A stretch of 64,000 nucleotides of DNA, taken from an uncultured Lachnospiraceae bacterium. GTDB lineage: Bacteria; Bacillota; Clostridia; Lachnospirales; Lachnospiraceae. The DNA lies in the NCBI GenBank assembly GCA_902793335.1, contig CADBCZ010000014.1, positions 1 to 64,000 on the forward strand, written 5' to 3'. The notes beneath the pieces were generated by a model, which saw only the letters and a program-made list of their open reading frames with translations, did not search any database and was not told the origin of the DNA. The position numbers and the translations under genes are program-made. Shown here piece by piece: positions 37,501-45,797 of this stretch. Within the stretch, counting starts at the first letter, position 1. Each line of letters opens with the position of its first letter.

Positions 37501-37849
37501 AGATGATGCGTTTAGGGGATGTACTAATCTTAAATCGATAACGATTCCGAAAAGTGTAAAAGAAATCGGTGAGAATGCATTTGCCGACTGTACAGCACTT
37601 ACAAAGGTAATCATTCCTGCGAAGGTGAGAAAGATTAAGAAAAACGCATTCAGAAATAACAAGAAGTTAAAGACTGTAATAATCAAGTCCCAAAAACTAA
37701 AGAGTATAGGAAAGAATGCATTTAAAAACATCAATAAAAAAGCTACTTTTTATGTGCCGAAGAAATTGACGAAAAAGCAGTATACAAAATATAAGAAAAT
37801 GTTGAAAAAATCAGGTATTTCCAAGAGCGTTAAGATAAAGAAGAAATGA
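34556..37849 (+). CDS. Secreted transglutaminase-like surface protein with YDG-like Ig repeats and LRR C-terminus
   Basis: A 1097-residue protein with a signal peptide (about 1-26, ending VNA). Residues about 130-345 form a transglutaminase-like (papain-fold) domain with Cys266 in AVCEGYSDAF, His297 in GGHAWNAV and Asp314 in MDLTWDD, so the triad is complete. Then come several Ig-like repeats of the YDG type (about 455-780: YTGEEIKPEI, YDGTDKKP, YDGTPKEP, YDGTTDVV). A YCSVCGAELDR segment and a C-terminal BspA-type leucine-rich region (about 940-1075) follow. The domain plan resembles the riboswitch-controlled hydrolase at 27952. It may cross-link or cleave proteins at the cell surface; the substrate is unknown. 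Confidence 0.8.
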   Translation: MKRYCRKLKCVLILLSVILSFDIVNAKPKETASVESIAPEINEEESDMPEGGWSPMVGYRIEEKQVKEKSIRSFRRVINAPLDDVFAKGVGTNGYNALSSDGQRSYYTRINSAAVEFMESTDDLEPTQIKSSYEYVVSIIDYKSLGISTDEAFQALYAYDYDHPAYYWISNKYFYSDSHIYLCTEEEYASVSNRKSLNNKIIDGVNKYVAMTDKTDDVFEKIALVHDGIIADIDYAYEDDGKTPVDEKWAHSVQGVFDSNYGHAVCEGYSDAFSLIMNYLGIPNYYIVGHTAKGGGHAWNAVSDDGGATFMYMDLTWDDLGKDKGVFYKYFGMPSSNFEQYHIANSPSDTGVRWLYDINANLTNDFENTYYYKAGFYCSASDDCKKFAKLARIRAYRFGTVFSYLTDDMTVMGKVASEFNLNGQYSYYTIDYLDREYCLVIVSKIKDIDLSSAEIVLKNSRLAYTGEEIKPEIDKVTLDGIKLIKDDNYTVSYDNNIEVGTNTANVIVQGAGHFTGECSKAFSIVYEIKEDNVILSATEFTYDGTDKKPVVTVKAGNKTLIENTNYTVAFSENTTDAGTVTVTVEGIGEYEGFVEKNYTIEPASIADYSVSIEDGNWIYDGTPKEPRVISLKNEDFTIGADNYSVAYENNVNAGDAARVIVKGCGNYTGEISDISYTILPKEVTITGITAGNKIYDGTTDVVLDYSNVNLDKCGIIEGDKALVEAEGSYIDADAGVDKKVSISNIKLTGEDAGNYKLSSSGQQGETFADINTKPVTITALDQAVYPLGEVAEETATVSGRVSKEATCKDKGVTTYTATFSDESFITQTKDVCDIAVLTTHTPSLAVKENEESETCTENGSYDEVVYCSVCGAELDRNKVVIEAFGHEWSEWVVVTQATQTSEGLEERVTTPEKTDNIIPSDSGDNVLEYKAPPDATVKTVIVPDTQTIDGVEYEVTKLYVGAFAGNKTIEKVIIGSNIDSIGDDAFRGCTNLKSITIPKSVKEIGENAFADCTALTKVIIPAKVRKIKKNAFRNNKKLKTVIIKSQKLKSIGKNAFKNINKKATFYVPKKLTKKQYTKYKKMLKKSGISKSVKIKKK

Positions 37850-37855
37850 ATACGC

Positions 37856-37884
37856 TTGCATCTTTTCTGCAAAACTGATACGAT
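37856..37884 (+). promoter_or_regulatory. Promoter of the S1-domain protein gene
   Basis: TTGCAT (37856-37861), 17 bp, TACGAT (37879-37884). Confidence 0.55.
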
Positions 37885-37926
37885 AATAGGCAATAAACAG
37901 TTTCGAAAACAGGAGGATTAAAGGTA

Positions 37927-38865
37927 ATGGCAGAAGAAACAATGAAGGATTTTGAAAAGGAGCTTGATGCGTCATTTCGTGTAATACGCGAAGGCGATTT
38001 CGTTGAGGGAATGATAGTTGATATCAATGATGAAGTGGTAACTCTTGATATCGGATACTATGTACCGGGAGTGGTACCTCTTGATGCGATTTCGGATGAT
38101 CCGGATTTTTCTCCTATGAGAGATCTTAAGATCGGTGATACAACACAGGCTGTAATAATAGAAAAGGATGATGGCAAGGGCAACGTTTTGTTATCTATGA
38201 AAGAAGCAAAAGAGGCAGCTGCATGGGATAAGCTGCGTGAGTTGTTTGCAAGTCAGGAGATAGTAAATGTCAGAGTTAAGGACGAGGTTCCTTCAGGTGT
38301 TGTTGGATATTTAGAAGGTATTCGCGCATTTATTCCGGCATCACAATTATCACTTTCGTATGTTGAAGATACATCTGAATATGTAGGTAAGCAGTTAGAA
38401 GTAAGAGTTATCACAGTAGATGAAAATGCTAATAAGCTTGTTCTTTCGGCTAAGTCTGTACTTAAAGAGAAAGAGGACGACAACAATCGTAAGAAAATGT
38501 CTGCAATAGCAGTCGGTGCAATTCTTAATGGCACGGTTGAGACACTCCAGCCATACGGAGCGTTTGTACTGTTAGAGAATGGTCTCACTGGACTTGTTCA
38601 TATATCTAAGATATGTATGAAACGTATTAAGAAGCCGTCTGAGGTTCTTAAAGTAGGACAGGAAGTTAAGGTTAAAGTTCTTAAGATTGAGGACGGAAAA
38701 CTTTCTCTTTCTATTAAAGATGCAGAGATGAATACTTCTGATGTTGCTGAGGATTCGGGTAATGCAGGCGGAGGAGCAGATGATGTTCCTGCAACAGAGT
38801 ATCACTCAGAAGAGATACCTAATAATCCGTTTGCAGCGCTTCTTTCGGGAATTAAGGTAGATTGA
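37927..38865 (+). CDS. S1 RNA-binding domain protein (ribosomal protein S1-like)
   Basis: A 312-residue protein with three S1 (OB-fold) domains at about 20-95, 105-180 and 195-265. The last two contain FIPASQLSLSYV, and PYGAFVLLENGLTGLVHIS followed by KVKVLKIEDGKLSLSIKDA, which are classic S1 signatures. The length is shorter than E. coli S1 (six domains) but typical of Firmicutes RpsA/YpfD-like proteins. A strong AGGAGG site precedes the ATG. It probably binds mRNA and assists translation or RNA turnover. It is transcribed alone and ends at a terminator. Confidence 0.9.
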   Translation: MAEETMKDFEKELDASFRVIREGDFVEGMIVDINDEVVTLDIGYYVPGVVPLDAISDDPDFSPMRDLKIGDTTQAVIIEKDDGKGNVLLSMKEAKEAAAWDKLRELFASQEIVNVRVKDEVPSGVVGYLEGIRAFIPASQLSLSYVEDTSEYVGKQLEVRVITVDENANKLVLSAKSVLKEKEDDNNRKKMSAIAVGAILNGTVETLQPYGAFVLLENGLTGLVHISKICMKRIKKPSEVLKVGQEVKVKVLKIEDGKLSLSIKDAEMNTSDVAEDSGNAGGGADDVPATEYHSEEIPNNPFAALLSGIKVD

Positions 38866-38958
38866 TTTTGCTTAAGAAGTAATTCTTGGATTAAATGGTT
38901 GTCACGATAAATTATGCTGGAACAAATAGTATAAACACAAGAACATTAAGAGAGATGA

Positions 38959-39002
38959 GAAAGGAATTTTGCAATATTGCTTGACAGAATTCCTTTCTTT
39001 TA
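38959..39002 (+). terminator. Terminator after the S1-domain gene
   Basis: GAAAGGAATT (38959-38968) pairs with AATTCCTTTC (38989-38998), followed by a T-rich tail. Confidence 0.75.
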
Positions 39003-39123
39003 TTATAATCCACTTTATGACGTTAAAGCGTTAAATTATCAAATTAATAAAGCTGGTTTATGAGTTTCGTGTATATGATAAGAAACCACAAAAGACCAAT
39101 TAAACAAGATGGGAGAAAAGAAA

Positions 39124-40662
39124 ATGGTTGCAAAAATTATTATGCTGATTGTATTCTTTGCGCTGATGATCGGTATCGGTATTTACTCAAGAAAGAATGC
39201 GACTAATGTTAATGACTTTGTACTCGGCGGAAGAGGTGTTGGACCATGGCTTACAGCATTTGCTTTCGGAACATCTTATTTTTCGGCGGTAGTATTTGTA
39301 GGATATGCCGGACAGTTTGGATGGAAATACGGTCTTTCAACTACATGGGTTGGGCTTGGTAATGCATTTATAGGTAGTTTACTTGCATGGCTCGTGCTTG
39401 GCAGAAGAACCCGTGTTATGACACAAAAGCTGGATGCCAAAACAATGCCGGAGTATTTTGGAAAGCGTTTTGATTCTAAATCACTTAGGATTGTTGGGTC
39501 GATAGTTTCATTTGTTTTCCTTGTGCCATATACATCTTCGGTATACAACGGTCTCTCAAGACTATTTGGAATGGCATTTAACATTGATTATAAAGTTTGT
39601 ATTATTGTTATGGCTGTTCTTACAGGCGTATATGTTATCGTTGGCGGTTACATGGCTACAGCGCTAAATGATTTCGTACAGGGAATAATTATGTTATTTG
39701 GTATCAGTGCAGTTATATATGCAGTTCTTAAAGGACAGGGCGGATTTTTGGCTGCAGTTAAAAAGCTTTCAGAGATTCCGATGGATGCATCCGTAACAGT
39801 TCCTGCATTACAGGGAAGCCAGGGATTGTTTGCAAGTTTCTTTGGACCTGATCCGTTAAATCTTGTGGGCGTTATCGTGCTTACATCACTTGGTACATGG
39901 GGACTTCCTCAGATGGTTCAGAAGTTCTATGCTATCAAGGATGAGCATTCAATCAAGCAGGGAACTATCGTTTCTACATTCTTTGCTATCGTAATTGCAG
40001 GCGGATGTTATTTCCTTGGAGGTTTCGGAAGACTATTTGATGTTCCTGAGATATATAAACCGGACGGATCGGTAGCATTTGATGCGATTATTCCACAGAT
40101 GCTTTCTACACTTCCTGATATGCTTATTGGTATTGTTGTAGTGTTGGTGCTTTCAGCATCAATGTCAACTCTTTCATCACTGGTACTTACATCAAGCTCA
40201 ACCGTTACACTCGATTTCTTAAAGGAAACAGCATTTAAGGATATGGACGAGAAGACACAACTTATAATAATGCGTGCGTTTATCGCATTCTTTATCGTGT
40301 TATCTGTTATACTTGCCCTTAATCCTCCGACATTTATTGCACAGCTTATGGGATATTCATGGGGAGCGCTTGCAGGTGCATTCCTTGCTCCGTTTATGTA
40401 TGGGCTCTACTCAAAGAAAATCACAAAGGCTTCGGTATGGGCAAGCTATATTATGGGTGTTTGTTTTACAGTGTTTAATATGTTTACTAAGGTTATTCCA
40501 TCACCAATCAATGCCGGTGCGATAACAATGCTTGCAGGACTGGTTATTGTCCCTGTTGTAAGTGTGATTACACCTAAACTGGATTCTAAGTATGTTGATG
40601 ACATATTTACATGTTATGATGAGACTGTTACTGTTCAGAAGAAGTTCTCTCTCGAGGAGTAA
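39124..40662 (+). CDS. Sodium:solute symporter (SSS family)
   Basis: A 512-residue membrane protein with about 13 spans. I start it at ATG 39124, as GGGAG lies 8 nt upstream; the in-frame ATG at 39109 overlaps that site. Family marks are the DFVLGGRGVGPWLTAFAFG start, TMPEYFGKRF and the Ser-rich SASMSTLSSLVLTSSSTV segment that forms the sodium site. The substrate cannot be read from sequence; proline, pantothenate and other solutes are carried by relatives. It is a single-gene unit between two terminators. Confidence 0.9.
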   Translation: MVAKIIMLIVFFALMIGIGIYSRKNATNVNDFVLGGRGVGPWLTAFAFGTSYFSAVVFVGYAGQFGWKYGLSTTWVGLGNAFIGSLLAWLVLGRRTRVMTQKLDAKTMPEYFGKRFDSKSLRIVGSIVSFVFLVPYTSSVYNGLSRLFGMAFNIDYKVCIIVMAVLTGVYVIVGGYMATALNDFVQGIIMLFGISAVIYAVLKGQGGFLAAVKKLSEIPMDASVTVPALQGSQGLFASFFGPDPLNLVGVIVLTSLGTWGLPQMVQKFYAIKDEHSIKQGTIVSTFFAIVIAGGCYFLGGFGRLFDVPEIYKPDGSVAFDAIIPQMLSTLPDMLIGIVVVLVLSASMSTLSSLVLTSSSTVTLDFLKETAFKDMDEKTQLIIMRAFIAFFIVLSVILALNPPTFIAQLMGYSWGALAGAFLAPFMYGLYSKKITKASVWASYIMGVCFTVFNMFTKVIPSPINAGAITMLAGLVIVPVVSVITPKLDSKYVDDIFTCYDETVTVQKKFSLEE

Positions 40663-40676
40663 GAGCCCTCAAAATA

Positions 40677-40714
40677 AAAAAGTCAAGGAAATCAATAATT
40701 TTCCTTGACTTTTT
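40677..40714 (+). terminator. Terminator after the symporter gene
   Basis: Positions 40677-40691 pair perfectly with 40700-40714 (15 bp), ending in five T. The A-run on the other side makes it potentially bidirectional. Confidence 0.85.
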
Positions 40715-40737
40715 ATATGCTTTCTGATATTCTACCT

Positions 40738-40765
40738 AAGTCGGCAAAGGCCGGGCTTTTTTTTG
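40738..40765 (+). terminator. Second terminator-like hairpin
   Basis: AAGTCGGC pairs with GCCGGGCTT across AAAG, with one bulge and one wobble, followed by eight T. No gene lies between this and the preceding terminator. Confidence 0.55.
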
Positions 40766-40828
40766 TTGTGTTTAAATGAGCCTGTTTTACCGGCGAAGAC
40801 GTTGATCTGTCAGGGTTTTCGATAACGC

Positions 40829-40856
40829 TTGAACTTTGACGGAGAAGCTATACAAT
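40829..40856 (+). promoter_or_regulatory. Putative promoter of rpmG-secE-nusG
   Basis: TTGAAC (40829-40834), 16 bp, TACAAT (40851-40856). The start point would lie very close to the rpmG ribosome site, so the leader would be short. Confidence 0.45.
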
Positions 40857-40876
40857 CAAAGATGGAGGTGGAAGTT

Positions 40877-41026
40877 GTGCGAGTTAAAATCACATTGGCA
40901 TGTACAGAGTGTAAACAGCGTAATTACAATCTGACAAAGGACAAGAGAGTCCACACAGAGCGTATGGAAACAAAGAAGTATTGTCCATTTTGTAAGGCTC
41001 ATACCTTACACAAAGAGACCAAATAA
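40877..41026 (+). CDS. rpmG: 50S ribosomal protein L33
   Basis: A 49-residue protein starting at GTG 40877, with GGAGGTG 6 nt upstream; the open frame upstream from 40829 lacks homology and overlaps the promoter. [16 protein letters not shown] and [15 protein letters not shown] hold two CxxC pairs, so this is the zinc-binding C+ form of bL33. Its place just before secE and nusG is the standard order in Firmicutes. Confidence 0.95.
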   Translation: MRVKITLACTECKQRNYNLTKDKRVHTERMETKKYCPFCKAHTLHKETK

Positions 41027-41046
41027 TATTGTGGAGGTGATTTAAA

Positions 41047-41250
41047 GTGGCAAAGGATAATGAGAATGCATCCTTGAAAAGAAGCTATTTTACAGAGCTT
41101 AAAGCTGAATTCCGCAAGATTGTTTGGCCTGATAAGGAGAAACTTGGAAAACAGTCAGTGGCAGTTATAATCGCTGCTATCGTGATTGGTGTTATAATCG
41201 CTGCTATTGATTGGGTAATGCAGGTTGGCTTATCATTCATTATCGGTTAA
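41047..41250 (+). CDS. secE: Preprotein translocase subunit SecE
   Basis: A 67-residue protein with the cytoplasmic amphipathic region YFTELKAEFRKIVWPDKEKL, the SecE signature, and one C-terminal membrane span (VAVIIAAIVIGVIIAAIDWV). It stabilises SecY in the export channel. It lies 20 bp after rpmG and 15 bp before nusG, and is co-transcribed. Confidence 0.96.
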   Translation: MAKDNENASLKRSYFTELKAEFRKIVWPDKEKLGKQSVAVIIAAIVIGVIIAAIDWVMQVGLSFIIG

Positions 41251-41265
41251 GGTGGAGGACATATT

Positions 41266-41799
41266 ATGGCAGATGTTGAAAAAAATGGCGAAGCAAGATG
41301 GTATGTTGCACACACTTACTCAGGATATGAGAACAAAGTAAAAGCTGATATTGAAAAGACGATTGAAAACAGAAAACTTCAGGACCAGATATTTGAGGTT
41401 TCGGTTCCTGTACAGGACGTAATGGAACTGAAGAATGGATCTAAGAAATCAGTATCTAAGAAGATGTTTCCGGGATATGTTCTTATCAATATGATCATGA
41501 ACGATGTTACATGGTATATTGTAAGAAATACACGTGGTGTAACCGGATTCGTAGGTCCCGGATCAAAGCCGGTACCGCTTACAGAGCTCGAGATGAAGAA
41601 TCTCGGTATTCGTGTTCCTGAAATGGAAATTGATGTTGAACTTGGTGACACTGTTAAGGTTGTTTCCGGAGCGTGGGAAGGAACTGTCGGTGTTATTACT
41701 GACATCAATGAAGGTAAGCAGGCTGTTACAATCGAAGTTGACATTTTTGGTCGTGCCACATCAGTGGAGATCAGTTTTATGGACGTTGTGAAAATGTAA
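41266..41799 (+). CDS. nusG: Transcription termination/antitermination factor NusG
   Basis: A 177-residue protein. The N-terminal NGN domain (ARWYVAHTYSGYENKVKADI, PGYVLINMIMND, VRNTRGVTGFVG) is followed by a C-terminal KOW domain (GDTVKVVSGAWEGTVGVITD). The length is normal. It binds RNA polymerase and couples transcription to translation and Rho. It is the third gene of the rpmG-secE-nusG unit and precedes rplK. Confidence 0.97.
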   Translation: MADVEKNGEARWYVAHTYSGYENKVKADIEKTIENRKLQDQIFEVSVPVQDVMELKNGSKKSVSKKMFPGYVLINMIMNDVTWYIVRNTRGVTGFVGPGSKPVPLTELEMKNLGIRVPEMEIDVELGDTVKVVSGAWEGTVGVITDINEGKQAVTIEVDIFGRATSVEISFMDVVKM

Positions 41800-41805
41800 G
41801 AAAAA

Positions 41806-41832
41806 GTGGGAGGGTATATCCCGTTTGACCAC
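41806..41832 (+). promoter_or_regulatory. L1-type mRNA binding site upstream of rplK
   Basis: GTGG (41806-41809) pairs with CCAC (41829-41832), enclosing GAGGG...TCCCG. It resembles the ribosomal protein L1 site on rRNA and on L11-L1 mRNAs. L1 would repress translation of the operon. A matching copy lies before rplA. Confidence 0.7.
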
Positions 41833-41853
41833 ATGAATTAGGAGGAAAGACAA

Positions 41854-42279
41854 ATGGCTAAGAAAGTTGAAGGTTATATTAAATTACAGATACCAGCAGG
41901 TAAGGCAACTCCTGCACCACCGGTTGGACCTGCTCTTGGTCAGCATGGTGTTAACATTGTTGAATTTACTAAGCAGTTCAATGCTAAGACAGCAGATCAG
42001 GGTGATATGATCATCCCTGTTGTAATCACAGTTTATGCTGATAGAAGTTTCAGTTTCATTACTAAGACTCCACCGGCTGCAGTTTTATTAAAGAAGGCAT
42101 GTAAGCTTCAGAAAGCTTCATCAGTTCCTAATAAAACTAAAGTTGCTACAATTTCTAAAGCTGAGGTTCAGAAAATCGCAGAGCTTAAGATGCCTGACTT
42201 AAATGCAGGTAGTATTGAAGCAGCTATAAGCATGATTTCCGGTACAGCTCGTTCAATGGGAATCGTTGTTGAGGAGTAG
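41854..42279 (+). CDS. rplK: 50S ribosomal protein L11
   Basis: A 141-residue uL11, complete in both domains: [20 protein letters not shown] at the N-terminus and [20 protein letters not shown] near the C-terminus. It binds the GTPase-associated centre of 23S rRNA. An AGGAGG site precedes the ATG. It stands 54 bp after nusG, with the L1-type hairpin between them. Confidence 0.98.
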   Translation: MAKKVEGYIKLQIPAGKATPAPPVGPALGQHGVNIVEFTKQFNAKTADQGDMIIPVVITVYADRSFSFITKTPPAAVLLKKACKLQKASSVPNKTKVATISKAEVQKIAELKMPDLNAGSIEAAISMISGTARSMGIVVEE

Positions 42280-42385
42280 AGAACTTAACGAGAACAAGCG
42301 ATAGCGAAGTTCGAGTTTAGAGAGAGGCAGTAGATAGAGAACTTAGTGAAAGCGAGTCGAAAGACGATGCTTGAACTTAGTCGTA
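42277..42385 (+). repeat. Imperfect tandem repeat between rplK and rplA
   Basis: TAGAGAACTTA occurs at 42277-42287 (its first three bases are the rplK stop) and again at 42335-42345. Each copy is followed by a similar GCGA/TCGA-rich tract. The unit is about 58 bp. It has no ORF and enlarges an otherwise short intergenic gap. Confidence 0.55.
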
Positions 42386-42406
42386 GATTATAATTAGTAC
42401 AGACAC

Positions 42407-42433
42407 GTGGGAGGGTCGCTCCCGATAATACCA
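42407..42433 (+). promoter_or_regulatory. L1-type mRNA binding site upstream of rplA
   Basis: GTGG (42407-42410) pairs with CCAC (42430-42433), enclosing GAGGG...TCCCG, the same layout and 27-nt length as the site before rplK. It suggests direct autogenous control of L1 synthesis. Confidence 0.72.
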
Positions 42434-42449
42434 CAGGAGGTTTTTTATT

Positions 42450-43142
42450 ATGAAAAAAGGAAAAAGATATGTTGAAGCTAGCAAGCTTGTAGACAAGACA
42501 CAGGCTTATGATATACCTGAAGCAGTTGCATTGGTTAAGAAGGCTGCAAGTGCTAAGTTTGATGAGACTGTAGAGGCACACCTTAGAATGGGTCTTGACG
42601 GTCGTCATGCAGACCAGCAGATTCGTGGTGCAGTTGTACTTCCTCACGGAACAGGTAAGACAGTTAAGGTTTTAGTTTTCGCAAAGGGAGATAAAGTTGA
42701 TGAGGCTACTGCAGCAGGTGCTGATTTTGTAGGTGGCGAGGAATTGATTCCAAAGATTCAGAATGATGGATGGTTGGATTTCGACGTTGTAGTTGCAACT
42801 CCTGATATGATGGGTGTTGTTGGACGTCTTGGTCGTGTACTTGGACCTAAGGGATTAATGCCAAACCCTAAAGCAGGAACAGTTACTCCTGATGTAACAA
42901 AGGCAGTACAGGATATCAAAGCAGGTAAGATTGAGTACAGACTTGATAAGAACAACATTGTACATGTGCCAGTTGGAAAGGCTTCTTTCTCAGAGGAGCA
43001 GTTAGCAGACAACTTCCAAGCGTTAATAGATGAAATTAATAAGGTTAAGCCTGCTGCAGCAAAAGGACAGTATTTCAAGAGTGTAACAATCTCTTCTACT
43101 ATGGGTCCTGGTGTTAAGATTAATACTGTTAAGTTAGTATAA
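42450..43142 (+). CDS. rplA: 50S ribosomal protein L1
   Basis: A 230-residue uL1 with the usual start ([20 protein letters not shown]) and the signature [20 protein letters not shown]. It forms the mobile L1 stalk for E-site tRNA release and is a known translational repressor of its own operon. A strong AGGAGG site precedes it. A strong terminator follows, so rplJ-rplL are not transcribed from this unit within the window. Confidence 0.98.
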   Translation: MKKGKRYVEASKLVDKTQAYDIPEAVALVKKAASAKFDETVEAHLRMGLDGRHADQQIRGAVVLPHGTGKTVKVLVFAKGDKVDEATAAGADFVGGEELIPKIQNDGWLDFDVVVATPDMMGVVGRLGRVLGPKGLMPNPKAGTVTPDVTKAVQDIKAGKIEYRLDKNNIVHVPVGKASFSEEQLADNFQALIDEINKVKPAAAKGQYFKSVTISSTMGPGVKINTVKLV

Positions 43143-43170
43143 TTTAAGCAGAGATTAATACCTGATATTA

Positions 43171-43217
43171 AAAGACGTCATGTCCGTAAGTGTTTCGGAT
43201 ATGACGTCTTTTTTTGA
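43171..43217 (+). terminator. Terminator after rplA
   Basis: Positions 43171-43186 pair with 43196-43211 (16 bp, one G-T), followed by a T-run. Confidence 0.9.
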
Positions 43218-43270
43218 TAAATAGTTCTTGGTAGTGTATCTTTTCAGTGTTATTTTATCATTATATCGTT

Positions 43271-44038
43271 TTATATCGGAGTACTGTCCTTATTAAACAT
43301 CGGTGATATATCCTGTCTGTGCTCAAAAAAAGCCTGAAATGCATTACATAGAAGAGGATGTGTAAATGTCATTGTAAGCTGGGGCAGTGAGCTTTTTACA
43401 ACAACAACCTTTTTCGGTGTGATTGAGAGTGACAGACTGTTGTAGCTGGCATGCGGGTCTATTTCAAGATTGGAGAGCTGCAAAGTGCCCTTTGACAGAC
43501 TGACAAGCGAGTCCGCATTCTTTAATAAATAGTCAAAGTTTTCTTTGAAAAAGTTAAGGTGTAATGAATCAGTATGATAATTATATAATCCTAGGTTGTC
43601 CATTTCAGAAGGATGACAGGCTGTAATACAAGCTTTGCCCGGACATAAAAAAAATGTGTGTTTGAATCGAGTTCCGGATGGTTTTTTATTGTAAAAAGAT
43701 TCAATCATACCGGTTGCATATAAAGGTAGCCAGCTTTCTATAGCATCTATCATTTCTGTAATATCACGATCTATATTGTGAATGATCTTAATATGAGTGC
43801 CGTTTCTAATACACATAGCCATAAGAGCAGCCCATTTTGATCTAAATGCAATATCATTTGTCATCCATTCCATACCCTGATCTGAATAGAGCATTAATTG
43901 CTCGGATTTTTCCTTTATGGCACATGCAAGGAAACGGAGTACTGCCATCTGAAGTCCTTCTATACCTTCGTATACGGTTCGGTCATCATTTGTTATGTCT
44001 TCAGAAACAAGCATTTCAATGGGAGGTATAGCCAACAA
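43271..44038 (-). pseudogene. 5'-truncated regulator-like protein
   Basis: A 255-residue frame on the minus strand that begins only with TTG and has no good ribosome site; upstream it stays open to a stop at 44057-44059, inside DNA of an unrelated plus-strand surface gene. The sequence (KWAALMAMCIRNGTHIKIIHNIDRDITEMIDAIESWLPLY, FFKENFDYLL, and QAFFEHRQDISPMF near the end) resembles the C-terminal half of large Clostridial transcriptional regulators. The expected N-terminal DNA-binding region is absent. The junction at about 44038 also removes the start of the neighbouring gene. Confidence 0.6.
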
Positions 44039-45703
44039 TATAAGGATATAGATTGGTCAATAAGATATATTGGTGAAAATGTTGTTAAGTTTGTTGATTA
44101 TATGAATCAGGAGGCATCTGATAATAATTATGTTGTTTGGGAAGGTTATGCGAAAGAAAACGAAACCCTTGTAGATATACTTCCTGATGGTAAGCTTCCT
44201 GATGCTGCCGGTGCTGATATACAGCATTTTACGGGTTGGTTTAATAGTTCTTATGAAGTAGAAGGTCAGATTGAAGCAACGTTGTCGCTTGTGGTTAATG
44301 AAGATATAACATTTTATGCACAATATGAATATGTACCGCATGAATATACTTTGACATTAATGTCTGACGGAGCAGTGTATAGATCATTGAAGGTATCTGA
44401 CCAACAGAATCTTAATGAAATATTGACCAATGAAATTCCTTCAAAGTCAGGATACAGATTCCTTGGCTGGAGTGATACGGATGGTGGCGCAGTACTGGAG
44501 AATATGCATCATATATTTGGAGATACTACGTTGTATGCTGTATGGGAGAATACATCAGGTGACGATCCGGCAGGCGGCAACGATCCGGCAGGCGGCGACA
44601 ATCCGGCAGGCGGTAACGATCCGGCGGGCGGAAATAATCCGGCAGGCGGCAACGATCCGGCGGGCGGAAATGATCCGGCAGGCGGCGACAATTCGGCGGG
44701 CGGCGACAATCCGGCGGGCGGTAACGATCCGGCAGGTGGAAATAATCCGGCAGGTGGCAACAACCCGGCAGGCGGAGATAATCCGGCAGACAGCGGAACA
44801 CAATCCGGAACTACACCGAGTACGACAGAAGCACCTGCGCCTGTAACAACAGGTACAAAAGAGACTGATAAAACATCAGGAGCTACATATACTGTTACAG
44901 AAACAATGGAGAATGCACTTGTAGGAGATAAAAAACTATACAAGTGGGTAGTTACTATTGAAGATATATATTTATCTATAACTTTGCCGGGACTTGAGGA
45001 AGATGTGATAATTGATCAAGAAAGCAGCGGAATGGTTATTCCGGTAGATTTTGATAAGATGTATGAAGAAAATGGTGCAGTTCATGGATTCTTTTCATTT
45101 GATTATATAGGTCCGGAAACGTCGTTATATGATGATTCTGAACCTTAGCAAAAAAGAAATGAACTCTTAGAAGGAGCAGGATGGAACGTCAATAAAAACT
45201 ATTTTAAGATAGATCACGACAGGGGATTGGGAGGTTTCCGGGGAGATTTGTTATATAACGGATTGATTCCTGTGACATTTGAGATACCATCTGTCGGATT
45301 TTCGTTAACATTTTCAGTTAATGTTATTGCTACCCCTAGGATAGAAATTGTAGGTGAAAAAGGTACCGGAGTTGACTTTGAAATAGTAGTGGCTTTGATA
45401 CATGTCCCTAAATATGATGTGGTATGTAATGATAATTATGACAAGACGAAGTATGGTGCAGAATATATTCCGACACCTACAAATGTCGAGTGGAATATTA
45501 CATCCGGAAGTGATTGTTTTTACCTTGTGCCGGATACGTCATCGACGTCATATTATGCTACGTATAAAGTCAAGTCAATACCTGATGGATATATAGATTG
45601 GGTAAATAATCAGACCGGTGATCTGATTCTTGGAATTTCTGCCGGTTGGATGGACTATACTGTAAATGCAGAAAAAGTATATAAACATCTTTCGGATTAT
45701 TAA
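44039..45703 (+). pseudogene. 5'-truncated, stop-interrupted InlB-like surface protein
   Basis: Recognisable sequence begins at about 44039 (DIDWSIRYIGENVVKFVDYM) without signal peptide or start. It contains InlB-type repeats (GYRFLGWSDTDG, TLYAVWE), a long Gly-Gly-Asn-Pro-Ala repeat linker and a C-terminal domain. TAG at 45146-45148 interrupts the frame (YDDSEP, stop, QKRNELLEGAGWN), yet the same frame continues to 45703 with coherent protein (GGFRGDLLYNGLIPVTFEIP to HLSDY). The open frame that extends upstream to 43898 reads antisense through the truncated regulator and is not real protein. It is a decayed adhesin. Confidence 0.75.
44556..44796 (+). repeat. 18-bp tandem repeats encoding GGNDPA
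   Basis: About 13 imperfect 18-bp units code for GG(N/D)(D/N)PA, forming a flexible linker in the surface pseudogene. They are the most GC-rich stretch in the area and create long spurious frames on the other strand. Confidence 0.9.
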
Positions 45704-45768
45704 AGGAAATGAAGATGTTAAAGAAGGCAGGCTTTAAGGTTAAAGTTATAAGAGATCGGATTTAAATA

Positions 45769-45797
45769 TTGACCTATACCTTTAAAAATGATAAAAT
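45769..45797 (+). promoter_or_regulatory. Putative promoter of the AAA ATPase gene
   Basis: TTGACC (45769-45774), 17 bp, TAAAAT (45792-45797). The -10 lies within the left arm of a large palindrome. Confidence 0.6.

Noticed and set aside
40663-40876. tRNA gene before secE, as found in some genomes
   Set aside because: The interval was read for cloverleaf pairing and CCA-end patterns; only two terminators and a promoter were seen.
43898-44038. N-terminal part of the InlB-like frame
   Set aside because: It is read antisense through the truncated regulator gene and has no signal peptide; it is an accident of the junction.
44509-44943. Long overlapping frames on the minus strand
   Set aside because: They arise from the GC-rich GGNDPA-coding tandem repeat; they lack ribosome sites and encode only low-complexity Pro/Leu/Ser or Cys/Arg runs.
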